Origin: CAZKGE01 sp964636405
Lineage (GTDB): Bacteria > Bacillota > Clostridia > Christensenellales > CAG-138
DNA length: 64,000 nt
Direction of reading: 5' to 3'
Assembly: GCA_964636405.1 (NCBI GenBank)
Contig: CAZWSI010000010.1
Span: 1 to 64,000, forward strand
Position 1 is the first letter of the stretch; every line of letters begins with the position of its first letter. Positions 1 to 7,202 of this stretch are shown here, piece after piece. The translations under genes and the position numbers were made by a program. The notes under the pieces were generated by a model, which was not told the DNA's origin, made no database searches, and saw only the letters and a list, made by a program, of their open reading frames with translations.

Positions 1-606
1 CACCAGCCTGTGCACGCCTTTTTCGGCCTTGAGGTAGCCGTAGGCGTTTTCGCCATCCACCTCGAAGGTGACGGATTTTACGCCCGCGTCGTCGCCCTCG
101 AGCATGTCGAGCTCGCGCACGGTCCAGCCGCGCGTTTCGCAATAGCGCGTGTACATGCGGTAGAGCATCTCCGTCCAGTCCTGCGCCTCGGTGCCGCCCG
201 CGCCCGCGTGGAGTGAGAGCACGGCGTTCGACGCGTCGTAGGGGCCCTTGAGAAGCTGCTCAAGCTGCATGGCCTGCACCTTTTCGGCATATACGGAAAG
301 CTCCTGCCGGATCTCCGGCAGAAGGCTCTCGTCGTCCTCCTCCTCGGCCATCTCAAAGAGGGTCTTTACGTCGTCGGAGAGCGTGCAGAGCTTTTTGTAG
401 CGGGCAAGCTTGGATTGCAAGAGCTTGACGCGCGCGTTGAGCTTGTTCGCGTTTTCCACGTCGTTCCAGAAATCGGGCTCGCCCATGGTCGTTTCAAGCG
501 CGCGCAGCTCGTCTGTGATCGCGCCGGGCTTGAGCGCCGCGCCGATCTGCCCAAGCATCTCATTTGTCTCGTTCAACTGAAGCTTATATTCATCAAGGGG
601 TATCAT
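1..606 (-). CDS. prfB: Peptide chain release factor 2 (partial, C-terminus beyond window)
   Basis: Release factor 2 reads UGA and UAA stop codons and triggers peptide release on the ribosome. The 202 visible residues contain the WND segment near residue 47 and the class-I hallmark SLHAGAGGTEAQDW; the GGQ loop lies off the left edge. The ATG at 604-606 overlaps the secA stop codon (ATGA), so the two genes are translationally coupled. Oddity: most bacterial prfB genes carry an in-frame UGA at about codon 25 that needs a +1 frameshift. Here the reading frame runs straight through that region (IGAALKPGAITDEL) with no CTTTGA slip site, so autoregulatory frameshifting appears absent. The family assignment is secure; the loss of the frameshift site is read directly from the sequence. 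Confidence 0.95.
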   Translation of the reverse strand, partial: MIPLDEYKLQLNETNEMLGQIGAALKPGAITDELRALETTMGEPDFWNDVENANKLNARVKLLQSKLARYKKLCTLSDDVKTLFEMAEEEDDESLLPEIRQELSVYAEKVQAMQLEQLLKGPYDASNAVLSLHAGAGGTEAQDWTEMLYRMYTRYCETRGWTVRELDMLEGDDAGVKSVTFEVDGENAYGYLKAEKGVHRLV

Positions 607-3353
607 GCTTTGTCCTTTCCGCAGCAGTTTTTGTATTTTTTATTGCTTCCGCAGGGGCAGGGATCGTTGCGGCCAACGCGCTTGCCGGAGCGCTTTGCGG
701 GCTGCTCCCCGTCCGGGGAAGGGGTGTCGATGGGCTTTGCAAGCTGCTCGCGCTGCACGGGCGCGGCCCGGAGCGTGACGCGCAGGAGGTTTTTCACCGT
801 TTCCTCGCGGATCTCGGCGACCATCGCGTCGAACATTTCAAAGCCCTCGCTCGTGTAGGCGTACACCGGATCCTTTTGCGCGTAGGCGCGCAGCCCGATG
901 CCCTGCTTGAGCTGATCCATCGCGTCAATGTGATCCATCCAGTGCCGATCCACCGTGCGCAGCAGCACCACGCGCTCCACCTCGCGCATGTCAAGCCCCG
1001 CGGCGGTCACCTCGGCCTCCTTGGCGGCATAGGCGGCTTCCGCAAAATCGTATGCGCGGCGCGTTACGTCCGCAGAGGCAAAGAGCTTGCGTTCGTCGGG
1101 CGAAAAGAGCATTTGCAATGGCTTGGCCACGCACGCGCACACCGCGCCGGAAAGGCTTGCGTAATCCCACGCGTCTCTTTGCACGTGCTCGCCGCAACTG
1201 GCTGCAATCAGCGTGTCGAGCGTGCCGTGCAGCATCTCCCGCACGCTTTCGCTGAGATCCTCGCCCATCAGCACGCGGCGGCGCTGACCGTAGATAATCT
1301 CGCGCTGCTTGTTCATCACGTCATCGTAGCGCAAAACGTTCTTGCGAATCTCAAAGTTGTGCGCCTCGACCCGCTTTTGCGCGGTTTCGATCTGCTTTGT
1401 GATGATGCGCGCCTCGATGACCGCGTCGTCGTCCGGGTTGAGCTTGCCGATGAGGCCGGATACCCGGTCGGCGCCGAAGCGCCGCATGAGCTCGTCCTCG
1501 AGCGATACATAAAAGCGCGTGGAGCCGGGGTCGCCCTGGCGGCCCGCGCGGCCGCGAAGCTGGTTATCGATGCGGCGGCTTTCGTGCCGCTCCGTGCCGA
1601 TGATGTGCAGGCCGCCCAGCGCGACGACCCGCTCGTGCTCGGCCTCCGTTTCCTTCTTAAAGTTCGCGTAGAGGGCGGCATAATCGCGCCGCGCGCATAG
1701 AATCGCCTCGTCCTCGGTTTCCGCATGGCCCGTGGCCTCATCGATGAGCCAGTCCTCCATGCCCTGCTGACGCAGCGCCCGCCGCGCGAGAAACTCCGGG
1801 TTGCCGCCAAGCAGGATATCCGTGCCGCGCCCCGCCATGTTGGTGGCGATGGTTACGGCGGAAAGCTTGCCCGCCTGCGCGACGATCTCGGCCTCCTTGG
1901 CGTGATACTTGGCGTTGAGCACCTCGTGGGGTACGCCCCGGCGCTTAAGCAAATCGCTTAAATACTCGCTGCGCTCCACGGAGATGGTACCCACCAGCAG
2001 CGGCTGGCCGGTCTTGTGCACGGAAACGATCTCCTCCACCACCGCGCGGAACTTGCCAGCCTCGGTATTGTAGATCGCGTCGTTATAATCCTTGCGGATC
2101 ATGGGCATGTTGGTGGGAACCTCGACCACGTCGAGATCGTAAATGCCCTCGAACTCGGATTCCTCGGTCTTGGCCGTGCCGGTCATGCCCGCGAGCTTTT
2201 TGAACATGCGGAAGTAATTTTGGAAGGTGATGGTCGCGAGGGTTTTGTTCTCCTTCTCGACCTTTACGCCCTCCTTGGCCTCAAGCGCCTGATGCAGCCC
2301 CTCGCTGAAGCGCCGCCCGATCATGAGCCGGCCCGTGAACTCGTCCACGATGATGACCTGTCCGTCCTGCACCACATAGTCCTTGTCGCGCGCAAAGAGG
2401 GAGCGGGCGCGCAGCGCCTGCATAATGTGGTGGCTTAATTCCGCGTTTTCGGGATCGGCAAGGTTGCCCACGTTAAAGCGCTTTTCAGCCTTGGAAACGC
2501 CCTCGGCGGTGAGCTGCACGGTGCGCTTTTTGATATCGCACTGATAATCCCCGTCCTCCGCGACTTCCTCGCCCATGAGCTGATCCGCCTTGCTCTGCTC
2601 AATGAGATCGGAGCCGCGCGCAAGACTCTTGACAAAGCGGTCGGCCTCCGTATACATTTGCGAGGATTCCTGCCCGGCGCCGCTGATGATGAGCGGCGTG
2701 CGCGCCTCGTCGATGAGGATGGAGTCCACCTCGTCAATGATGGCAAAGCTTAAATCGCGCTGCACCATCTGCTCGCGGTATACAACCATGTTGTCGCGCA
2801 GGTAATCGAAGCCGAATTCGTTGTTCGTGCCGTAGGTGATGTCGGCGGCGTAGGCCTCGCGGCGCTCGTCGTTGTCCATATCGTGCACGATGCAGCCCAC
2901 GGAGAGCCCCATGAAGCGGTAGATCTTGCCCATCCACTGCGCGTCGCGCTTTGCCAGATAATCGTTTACCGTTACGATATGCACGCTCTTGCCGGAAAGC
3001 GCGTTGAGATAGGCGGGGAGGGTGGCGGTGAGCGTTTTTCCCTCGCCCGTTTTCATCTCCGCGATGCGGCCCTGATGCAGCACCATGCCGCCGAGCAGCT
3101 GCACGTCGAAGGCGCGCTGGCCGATGGCGCGCACGCCCGCCTCGCGCACGGCGGCGAAGGCCTCGCACATGATGTCGTCCAGCGTTTCGCCCGAAGCAAG
3201 GCGCGCTTTAAAGGACGCGGTTTTTTCGGGAAACGCCTCGTCCGGGAGCGCGCGCAGCTCCTGCTCGAGCGCGTTGATGCGCGTCACGTAGGGCCGCAGC
3301 TTTTTGAGCCGCCCCTCGCTCGTATTGCCCAGAAGCCTGTCAACGATTCCCAT
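603..3353 (-). CDS. secA: Preprotein translocase ATPase SecA
   Basis: SecA is the motor ATPase that pushes unfolded preproteins through SecYEG at the inner face of the membrane. At 916 residues it has the full family length. Visible motifs are Walker A (MKTGEGKT, residues 100-107), the DEVDSILID helicase motif near residue 207, GRAGRQGDPG in the second motor domain, and the C-terminal SEC-C zinc finger with Cys899, Cys901, Cys910 and Cys911, which binds SecB or ribosomes in other species. The start ATG at 3351-3353 is preceded by AAGGAGA. secA leads the secA-prfB operon, as in many Bacillota. Its leader is unusual because a 67-bp tandem repeat lies between the best upstream promoter and the start codon. 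Confidence 0.97.
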   Translation of the reverse strand: MGIVDRLLGNTSEGRLKKLRPYVTRINALEQELRALPDEAFPEKTASFKARLASGETLDDIMCEAFAAVREAGVRAIGQRAFDVQLLGGMVLHQGRIAEMKTGEGKTLTATLPAYLNALSGKSVHIVTVNDYLAKRDAQWMGKIYRFMGLSVGCIVHDMDNDERREAYAADITYGTNNEFGFDYLRDNMVVYREQMVQRDLSFAIIDEVDSILIDEARTPLIISGAGQESSQMYTEADRFVKSLARGSDLIEQSKADQLMGEEVAEDGDYQCDIKKRTVQLTAEGVSKAEKRFNVGNLADPENAELSHHIMQALRARSLFARDKDYVVQDGQVIIVDEFTGRLMIGRRFSEGLHQALEAKEGVKVEKENKTLATITFQNYFRMFKKLAGMTGTAKTEESEFEGIYDLDVVEVPTNMPMIRKDYNDAIYNTEAGKFRAVVEEIVSVHKTGQPLLVGTISVERSEYLSDLLKRRGVPHEVLNAKYHAKEAEIVAQAGKLSAVTIATNMAGRGTDILLGGNPEFLARRALRQQGMEDWLIDEATGHAETEDEAILCARRDYAALYANFKKETEAEHERVVALGGLHIIGTERHESRRIDNQLRGRAGRQGDPGSTRFYVSLEDELMRRFGADRVSGLIGKLNPDDDAVIEARIITKQIETAQKRVEAHNFEIRKNVLRYDDVMNKQREIIYGQRRRVLMGEDLSESVREMLHGTLDTLIAASCGEHVQRDAWDYASLSGAVCACVAKPLQMLFSPDERKLFASADVTRRAYDFAEAAYAAKEAEVTAAGLDMREVERVVLLRTVDRHWMDHIDAMDQLKQGIGLRAYAQKDPVYAYTSEGFEMFDAMVAEIREETVKNLLRVTLRAAPVQREQLAKPIDTPSPDGEQPAKRSGKRVGRNDPCPCGSNKKYKNCCGKDKA

Positions 3354-3369
3354 TCAATCTTCTCCTTAT

Positions 3370-3680
3370 GATACGCGCATACACACGGGGACAGATATCT
3401 CCAGCCCTGTTCGCCGCGCGGGTAGCCGTATCTTTTGATACGCGCATACACACGGGGACAGATATCTCCAGCCCTGTTCGCCNNNNNNNNNNNNNNNNNN
3501 NNNNNNNNNNNNNNNNNNNNNNNNNNNNNNNNNNNNNNNNNNNNNNNNNNNNNNNNNNNNNNNNNNNNNNNNNNNNNNNNNNGTATCTTTTGATACGCGC
3601 ATACACACGGGGACAGATATCTCCAGCCCTGTTCGCCACGCGGGTAGCCGTATCTTTTGATACGCGCATACGCACGCTAG
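3370..3680. repeat. 67-bp tandem repeat array interrupted by an assembly gap
   Basis: Near-identical units begin with GATACGCGC at 3370, 3437, 3592 and 3659, a period of exactly 67 bp on both sides of the gap; the last copy is truncated after about 15 bp. Each unit starts with GATACG and ends with CGTATC plus a T run, so a unit has inverted ends, and it holds the palindrome AGATATCT. Copies differ by single bases (for example G to A in the GCCGCGCG segment). Because the array is broken by Ns, the true copy number is unknown. It lies in the leader of secA. It resembles REP/MITE-like units in tandem; no transposase is nearby. Confidence 0.85.
3483..3582. other. Assembly gap, 100 N
   Basis: Exactly 100 Ns sit inside the 67-bp tandem array. 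The round number is a conventional placeholder, so the real distance and copy number are unknown. Collapse of a short-read assembly at the repeat is the likely cause. Confidence 0.98.
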
Positions 3681-3724
3681 GACAGGCGCGGCGCCGCCCC
3701 ATATGCATACAAACCTAATTTATT

Positions 3725-3753
3725 AGTATAGCAGACGAGGCAATCCCCGTAAA
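3725..3753 (-). promoter_or_regulatory. Candidate sigma-A promoter for secA-prfB
   Basis: On the minus strand TTTACG is followed after 17 bp by TATACT. It is the best promoter-like site upstream of secA and would give a leader of about 365 nt (as assembled) that contains the repeat array. Promoters inside the repeats cannot be excluded. Confidence 0.5.
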
Positions 3754-3920
3754 GTGAAAAGATCGTGGCAAACGGCGTGTTTTTATGCGCTTTTCCGTCG
3801 GATTCTTCGCATGGCGCAGCGTGCGCCGTCCCGCGCCGCCGGTTTTGCTTCTGGAGGGGGGGCGCGGGCATGCACAGTGCGGTCACAAAACAATCTCGAA
3901 CGAAATAATATAAAATATAC

Positions 3921-3950
3921 TTGACAATAAGCTATCAACAGGTGCATAAT
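3921..3950 (+). promoter_or_regulatory. Sigma-A promoter for the membrane protein/HTH pair
   Basis: TTGACA, an 18-bp spacer, then CATAAT, about 90 bp upstream of the start at 4040. The rest of the stretch from 3681 to 3920 shows no gene. Confidence 0.65.
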
Positions 3951-4039
3951 GTCGGCACTGGGTGGAACGGCGGAAACGAAGCCGGCGTTTTTCCTTCGGC
4001 GGGGGCCCCAGCCGGAAAAATGAGGTGGAGGGAATATCG

Positions 4040-5116
4040 ATGAAACGGAAAGAAATCATGCTGGTGGTGGCCGCGTTGTGCGCCCTGCTTCTTCTGGGTG
4101 GCATCGCGTACGCGCTTAACAGCGGCGATGTGATCACAACGGCGGAATTTTCAAAGGAAATCACGTTGGAAAACGGCGCGGCAAGCCCGGCTGTCTTTGC
4201 CTGCCCGGTGATCGTGCCGGCGGATGGGGTCTACCGGCTGAAGCTGAATTGGACGGCCGCGCCGGGCCTGCTTACGGGTGCGCGGCTGATCGGCCCGGAC
4301 GGAACGGCGGCCTTTGCCGTGACGGGCGAATGCCTCCGGGCGGAGTCCGAAGACCTGCGCCTGAAAAAGGGTGGCTATACGCTCGAGTTTGCCGCCCTGG
4401 TGAGCGGTGAGGCGTACAAAGCCTTTTTTGAGGCCAACATTGCGCCGCTGCAGGTCGGCGCGTCGGAGGGCGAGCTTCTCGTATACGACGCTTATGGGCA
4501 GCCATCGGATATACGCGCGTATCCATTCGATTCCGACGGCGTGTGGCAAAACGCGTACGCCTATAAGCTGGAGGAGAGCGGCGCGTACGAGGCGGGCAAA
4601 ATGGCGGGCGCGCTCATCGGCGCGGCGATCGGGATTCTGCTGCTTGCGGCGATCCTGCTCTTTACGAAGAAGGATAAAGATGTGCGCGCAAAGTTTGACG
4701 AGCGGCAGCAGCGCGCGCGCGGCAAGGGATACTGCCTCGGGTTCTGGACCGCGTTCGGGTATTTTATCGTGATGCTGCTCCTCGACGTGTTGGGGATCAA
4801 GGTTCCGGCGGAAACCGGCGTGGTGGCGTTTATCGGGCTGGTTTTGAGCGGCTTTGTCTTCACCGCCTATTGTATCTGGGCGGACGCGTATTTTGCCCTC
4901 AACGAGAATCGCAAGTCGCTGTGCGTATGGCTGCTGATCCTCGGCGTTTTGAATATCGGGCTGGGCGTGTTGAACGTGCTGCTCGGCGAGGCGGTGGTAG
5001 GGGGCGTACTGACCTACCGGGCGATCAATCTGATCTGCGGCATATTCCTTGCGGTGCTTGGCGGCGTGCTGCTGGCGCGGAAGCTGAAGGCGGACGGGGA
5101 GGATGAGCGGGCGTGA
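4040..5116 (+). CDS. Membrane protein of unknown function with a small HTH partner
   Basis: A 358-residue protein. The N-terminus (residues 1-26, MKRKEIMLVVAALCALLLLG) is a signal anchor. Residues about 27-185 form an extracytoplasmic beta-rich domain without recognised motifs. A transmembrane helix near residues 190-212 is followed by a charged loop (KKDKDVRAKFDERQQRARGK) and four or five more helices. The DERQ...RGKGY start of the membrane part resembles small DUF2178-type membrane proteins that are often encoded next to YozG-like regulators, and an HTH gene indeed overlaps its stop codon by 4 bp. The ATG at 4040 has GGTGGAGGG just upstream; an upstream in-frame extension to 3962 lacks such a site. 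The pair probably forms a small self-regulated membrane unit. The function is unknown. Confidence 0.8.
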   Translation: MKRKEIMLVVAALCALLLLGGIAYALNSGDVITTAEFSKEITLENGAASPAVFACPVIVPADGVYRLKLNWTAAPGLLTGARLIGPDGTAAFAVTGECLRAESEDLRLKKGGYTLEFAALVSGEAYKAFFEANIAPLQVGASEGELLVYDAYGQPSDIRAYPFDSDGVWQNAYAYKLEESGAYEAGKMAGALIGAAIGILLLAAILLFTKKDKDVRAKFDERQQRARGKGYCLGFWTAFGYFIVMLLLDVLGIKVPAETGVVAFIGLVLSGFVFTAYCIWADAYFALNENRKSLCVWLLILGVLNIGLGVLNVLLGEAVVGGVLTYRAINLICGIFLAVLGGVLLARKLKADGEDERA

Positions 5117-5307
5117 AAAATCTGAAGCTGAAAGCCGCGCGCGCAGCGCTCGATCTCTCCCAGCAGGATCTGGCCGACCGGGTGGGCGTGTCCCGCCAGA
5201 CCATCTCCGCCATCGAAAAGGGCGATTACAACCCGACCATCAACCTCTGCGTCGGCATCTGCCGGGCGCTGGGAAAGACGCTCGACGAGCTTTTCTGGGA
5301 GGCGTAG
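5113..5307 (+). CDS. Small XRE/YozG-type HTH transcriptional regulator
   Basis: A 64-residue single-domain DNA-binding protein of the Cro/C1 type. The helix-turn-helix spans roughly residues 15-45, with recognition segment GVSRQTISAIEKGDYNP, typical of YozG-like stand-alone regulators. It starts with GTG at 5113 inside the stop of the preceding membrane-protein gene (GTGA overlap), which implies coupled translation. Regulators of this group usually control their own operon with the adjacent membrane protein; that role is inferred from context. A strong terminator follows at 5339. Confidence 0.9.
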   Translation: MKNLKLKAARAALDLSQQDLADRVGVSRQTISAIEKGDYNPTINLCVGICRALGKTLDELFWEA

Positions 5308-5338
5308 GCCGCTGATACGGGGCGGAATAAGCAAACGG

Positions 5339-5371
5339 CGCGGGAAGCGAAAAACGCTCCCCGCGTTTTTT
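5339..5371 (+). terminator. Intrinsic terminator after the HTH gene
   Basis: An 11-bp stem with one mismatch (CGCGGGAAGCG / CGCTCCCCGCG) and an AAAAA loop, followed by six Ts. It ends the 4040-5307 transcript just before the dinB promoter. Confidence 0.85.
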
Positions 5372-5391
5372 CGTTTTCCCATTTTTCCCCC

Positions 5392-5420
5392 TTGACAATC
5401 CGAACGGATGTACTTATAAT
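5392..5420 (+). promoter_or_regulatory. Consensus sigma-A promoter of dinB
   Basis: TTGACA, 17 bp, TATAAT: a perfect consensus promoter 55 bp upstream of the dinB start. Two LexA-type boxes overlap or flank it. Confidence 0.9.
5401..5414 (+). promoter_or_regulatory. LexA (SOS) box 1, imperfect, inside the promoter spacer
   Basis: CGAACGGATGTACT matches the Gram-positive LexA consensus CGAAC-N4-GTTY at all but one key position (GTAC instead of GTTC). It sits between the -35 and -10 elements, where repressor binding would exclude RNA polymerase. Confidence 0.65.
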
Positions 5421-5427
5421 CGAGATA

Positions 5428-5441
5428 AGAACATACGTTCG
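5428..5441 (+). promoter_or_regulatory. LexA (SOS) box 2, consensus
   Basis: AGAACATACGTTCG contains a perfect GAAC-N4-GTTC palindrome 8 bp downstream of the -10 element, overlapping the expected transcription start. Together with box 1 it strongly suggests DNA-damage induction of the downstream polymerase. Confidence 0.85.
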
Positions 5442-5474
5442 CATTATGAAAAATCGAAAGGAGCGGGCGGCTTC

Positions 5475-6791
5475 ATGGAACGGCGCATCCTGCACGCGGA
5501 TTTCAATAGCTTTTACGCTTCGGTGGCTTGTTTGCTCGAGCCTTCGCTGTGGGCGTACCCCGTGGCGGTGGCGGGGGACCCGGAGCAGCGCCACGGCATT
5601 ATTCTGGCCAAAAACGAGCTGGCCAAGCGCTTTGGCGTGCGGACGGGCGAGGCGCTGTGGGAGGCGCGCAAAAAGTGCCCCCGCCTTGTGACGGTCAAGC
5701 CGGATTATCCGGCCTACCAGCGCTTTTCGGCCCTGGGGCGCGAAATCTACGCGCAGTATTCCGATCGCGTGGAGTCCTTCGGCCTGGATGAAAACTGGCT
5801 CGACGTAAGCGGCAGCACAAACGATTTTATGGAGGCGGAGCGCCTTGCCCAGCAGCTTCGTGTGCGCATAAGGGACGAGCTTGGCATTACCGTATCCGTG
5901 GGCGTGGCGAGCAACAAGGTGTTTGCCAAGCTCGGTTCGGATATCAAAAAGCCCGACGCGGTTACGGTGATTTCGCCGGAAAATTACCGGCGGGTCGCGT
6001 GGCCGCTGCCTGCGCGCGAGCTGCTCTATGTGGGCAGGGTTACGGAGGGAAAGCTCCGCAAATACGGCATTCTGACCATCGGGGAGCTGGCCAATACCCC
6101 GGAGGCGTTTTTGCGCGCGCAGTTTGGGAAGGGCGGCTCCATGCTGCATGCCTTTGCAAACGGGCTCGACGCTTCTCCCGTGACCTATACGCATGAAACG
6201 CGCATTGCCAAATCCGTCGGCAACGGCGTTACCGCGCCCCGAGATCTCACCTGCAACGAGGACGCGTACCTGACGATCGTCATGCTTTGCGAGAGCGTGG
6301 CCGCCCGCCTGCGTGAAAGCGGCATGCGCGCGGGAACGGTGCAGCTTGCCGTGCGCGACGCGGGACTCTATTCCTTTATGCGGCAGCGTAAGCTGCAAAA
6401 GCCTACCAACCTTGCCATGGAGCTTGCGCGCGAGGCCATGGCGCTCTTTACGGAGCATTACGGCTGGCAGGTTCCGGTGCGCTCTCTCACAATTACGGCA
6501 AGCGAGCTGCTGCCCGGCAGCGCGCCCGCGCAGCTTTCCCTCTTTGAGAATGAGGAAACGCGCCTGCGCGCCGAACGCGCCGAGCGCGCGGTGGACGGCA
6601 TCCGCGCGCGCTTTGGCTATCACGCCATCGGCCGGGCGCTCTTTCTAACCGACAGCCGCATCGGCCGCCTGAACCCAAGGGAGGAAAACACCGTTCACCC
6701 GGTGGGCTATCTGCAAAACGGCGGCATGGCCGAGGCGACGGGCAAGCCCCGGCAGGCGGGGGGCGCATCCGCCGCGGGTGTCGGCGGATGA
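5475..6791 (+). CDS. dinB: Y-family translesion DNA polymerase (DinB/UvrX-like)
   Basis: A 438-residue error-prone polymerase for bypass of DNA lesions. The catalytic carboxylates are visible: Asp9 in HADFNSFYASV and Asp105-Glu106 in FGLDENWLDV. The FGLDENWLDV form is typical of a DinB/UvrX subgroup in Clostridia and Bacilli rather than of E. coli Pol IV. SVGVASNKVFAKLGSDIKKP in the palm is conserved. A sliding-clamp binding peptide QLSLF lies at residues 353-357, before a tail ending in RLNPREENTVHPVGYL. The gene sits behind a consensus promoter with two LexA boxes, so it should be SOS-induced. Its stop overlaps the next gene by 4 bp. The start ATG at 5475 has AAAGGAGCGGG upstream. Confidence 0.95.
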   Translation: MERRILHADFNSFYASVACLLEPSLWAYPVAVAGDPEQRHGIILAKNELAKRFGVRTGEALWEARKKCPRLVTVKPDYPAYQRFSALGREIYAQYSDRVESFGLDENWLDVSGSTNDFMEAERLAQQLRVRIRDELGITVSVGVASNKVFAKLGSDIKKPDAVTVISPENYRRVAWPLPARELLYVGRVTEGKLRKYGILTIGELANTPEAFLRAQFGKGGSMLHAFANGLDASPVTYTHETRIAKSVGNGVTAPRDLTCNEDAYLTIVMLCESVAARLRESGMRAGTVQLAVRDAGLYSFMRQRKLQKPTNLAMELAREAMALFTEHYGWQVPVRSLTITASELLPGSAPAQLSLFENEETRLRAERAERAVDGIRARFGYHAIGRALFLTDSRIGRLNPREENTVHPVGYLQNGGMAEATGKPRQAGGASAAGVGG

Positions 6792-7018
6792 AGCGATACG
6801 TGGCGGTGGAGCTCTGGACGGATACGGCGGGGGCCATGCACCCCACGGCCGTGCGCTGGGAGGACGGGCGGCGCTTTGAGATCGTGCGCGTAAGCGACGT
6901 GCGGCGGGCGGCCAGCCTCAAGGCGGGCGGAACGGGCATCCGCTATCGCTGCCTCATCGGCGCGCGGGAAACCTATCTCTATTTTGAAGATCCCCGCTGG
7001 TTTGTGGACACGGGCTGA
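6788..7018 (+). CDS. Small conserved partner of the Y-family polymerase
   Basis: A 76-residue soluble protein that starts inside the dinB stop codon (ATGA overlap), so it is almost certainly co-translated with the polymerase. The order of short motifs (a W-x-D/G-R stretch, then RYRCLIGARETYLYFED and a final RWFVD) resembles the small DUF6504/YolD-like proteins that accompany Y-family polymerases in other Gram-positive bacteria. The similarity is judged by eye and is not a proven homology. A role as accessory factor or modulator of lesion bypass is inferred from the overlap and shared LexA control. Confidence 0.75.
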   Translation: MKRYVAVELWTDTAGAMHPTAVRWEDGRRFEIVRVSDVRRAASLKAGGTGIRYRCLIGARETYLYFEDPRWFVDTG

Positions 7019-7051
7019 GCGCCTTTTCAGGCTTTTGTGAAAAAAGCGGAA

Positions 7052-7076
7052 ACGCGGGATTCTCCGCGTAATTTTC
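7052..7076 (+). terminator. Probable intrinsic terminator after the dinB pair
   Basis: ACGCGG-GATTCT-CCGCGT stem-loop followed by AATTTT. The stem is short, so efficiency is uncertain. Confidence 0.5.
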
Positions 7077-7154
7077 CCAATCGGTGCAGCCCCTGACGAA
7101 ATCAGGCGAACACGCCCCAAACACGCGAAAACCGTTGTTCGTTTGGCGTTGCTA

Positions 7155-7163
7155 TGGTATACT
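7155..7163 (+). promoter_or_regulatory. Extended -10 promoter for pepF
   Basis: TGGTATACT is an extended -10 (TGn plus TATACT); the -35 region (TTGTTC, 17 bp upstream) is weak. The same CTATGGTATACT string recurs upstream of the ECF sigma factor at 17403-17414. Confidence 0.6.
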
Positions 7164-7202
7164 ACCGTTGTAACAAATGTGCGAGAGGAGAATAGAGGAG
7201 AT

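Noticed and set aside
3370..3680. CRISPR array
   Set aside because: The entire 67-bp unit is repeated, including the parts that would be spacers, and no cas gene is present.
3340..3718. ORFs across the repeat array on both strands
   Set aside because: They are made only of the translated repeat and Ns, with no ribosome site.
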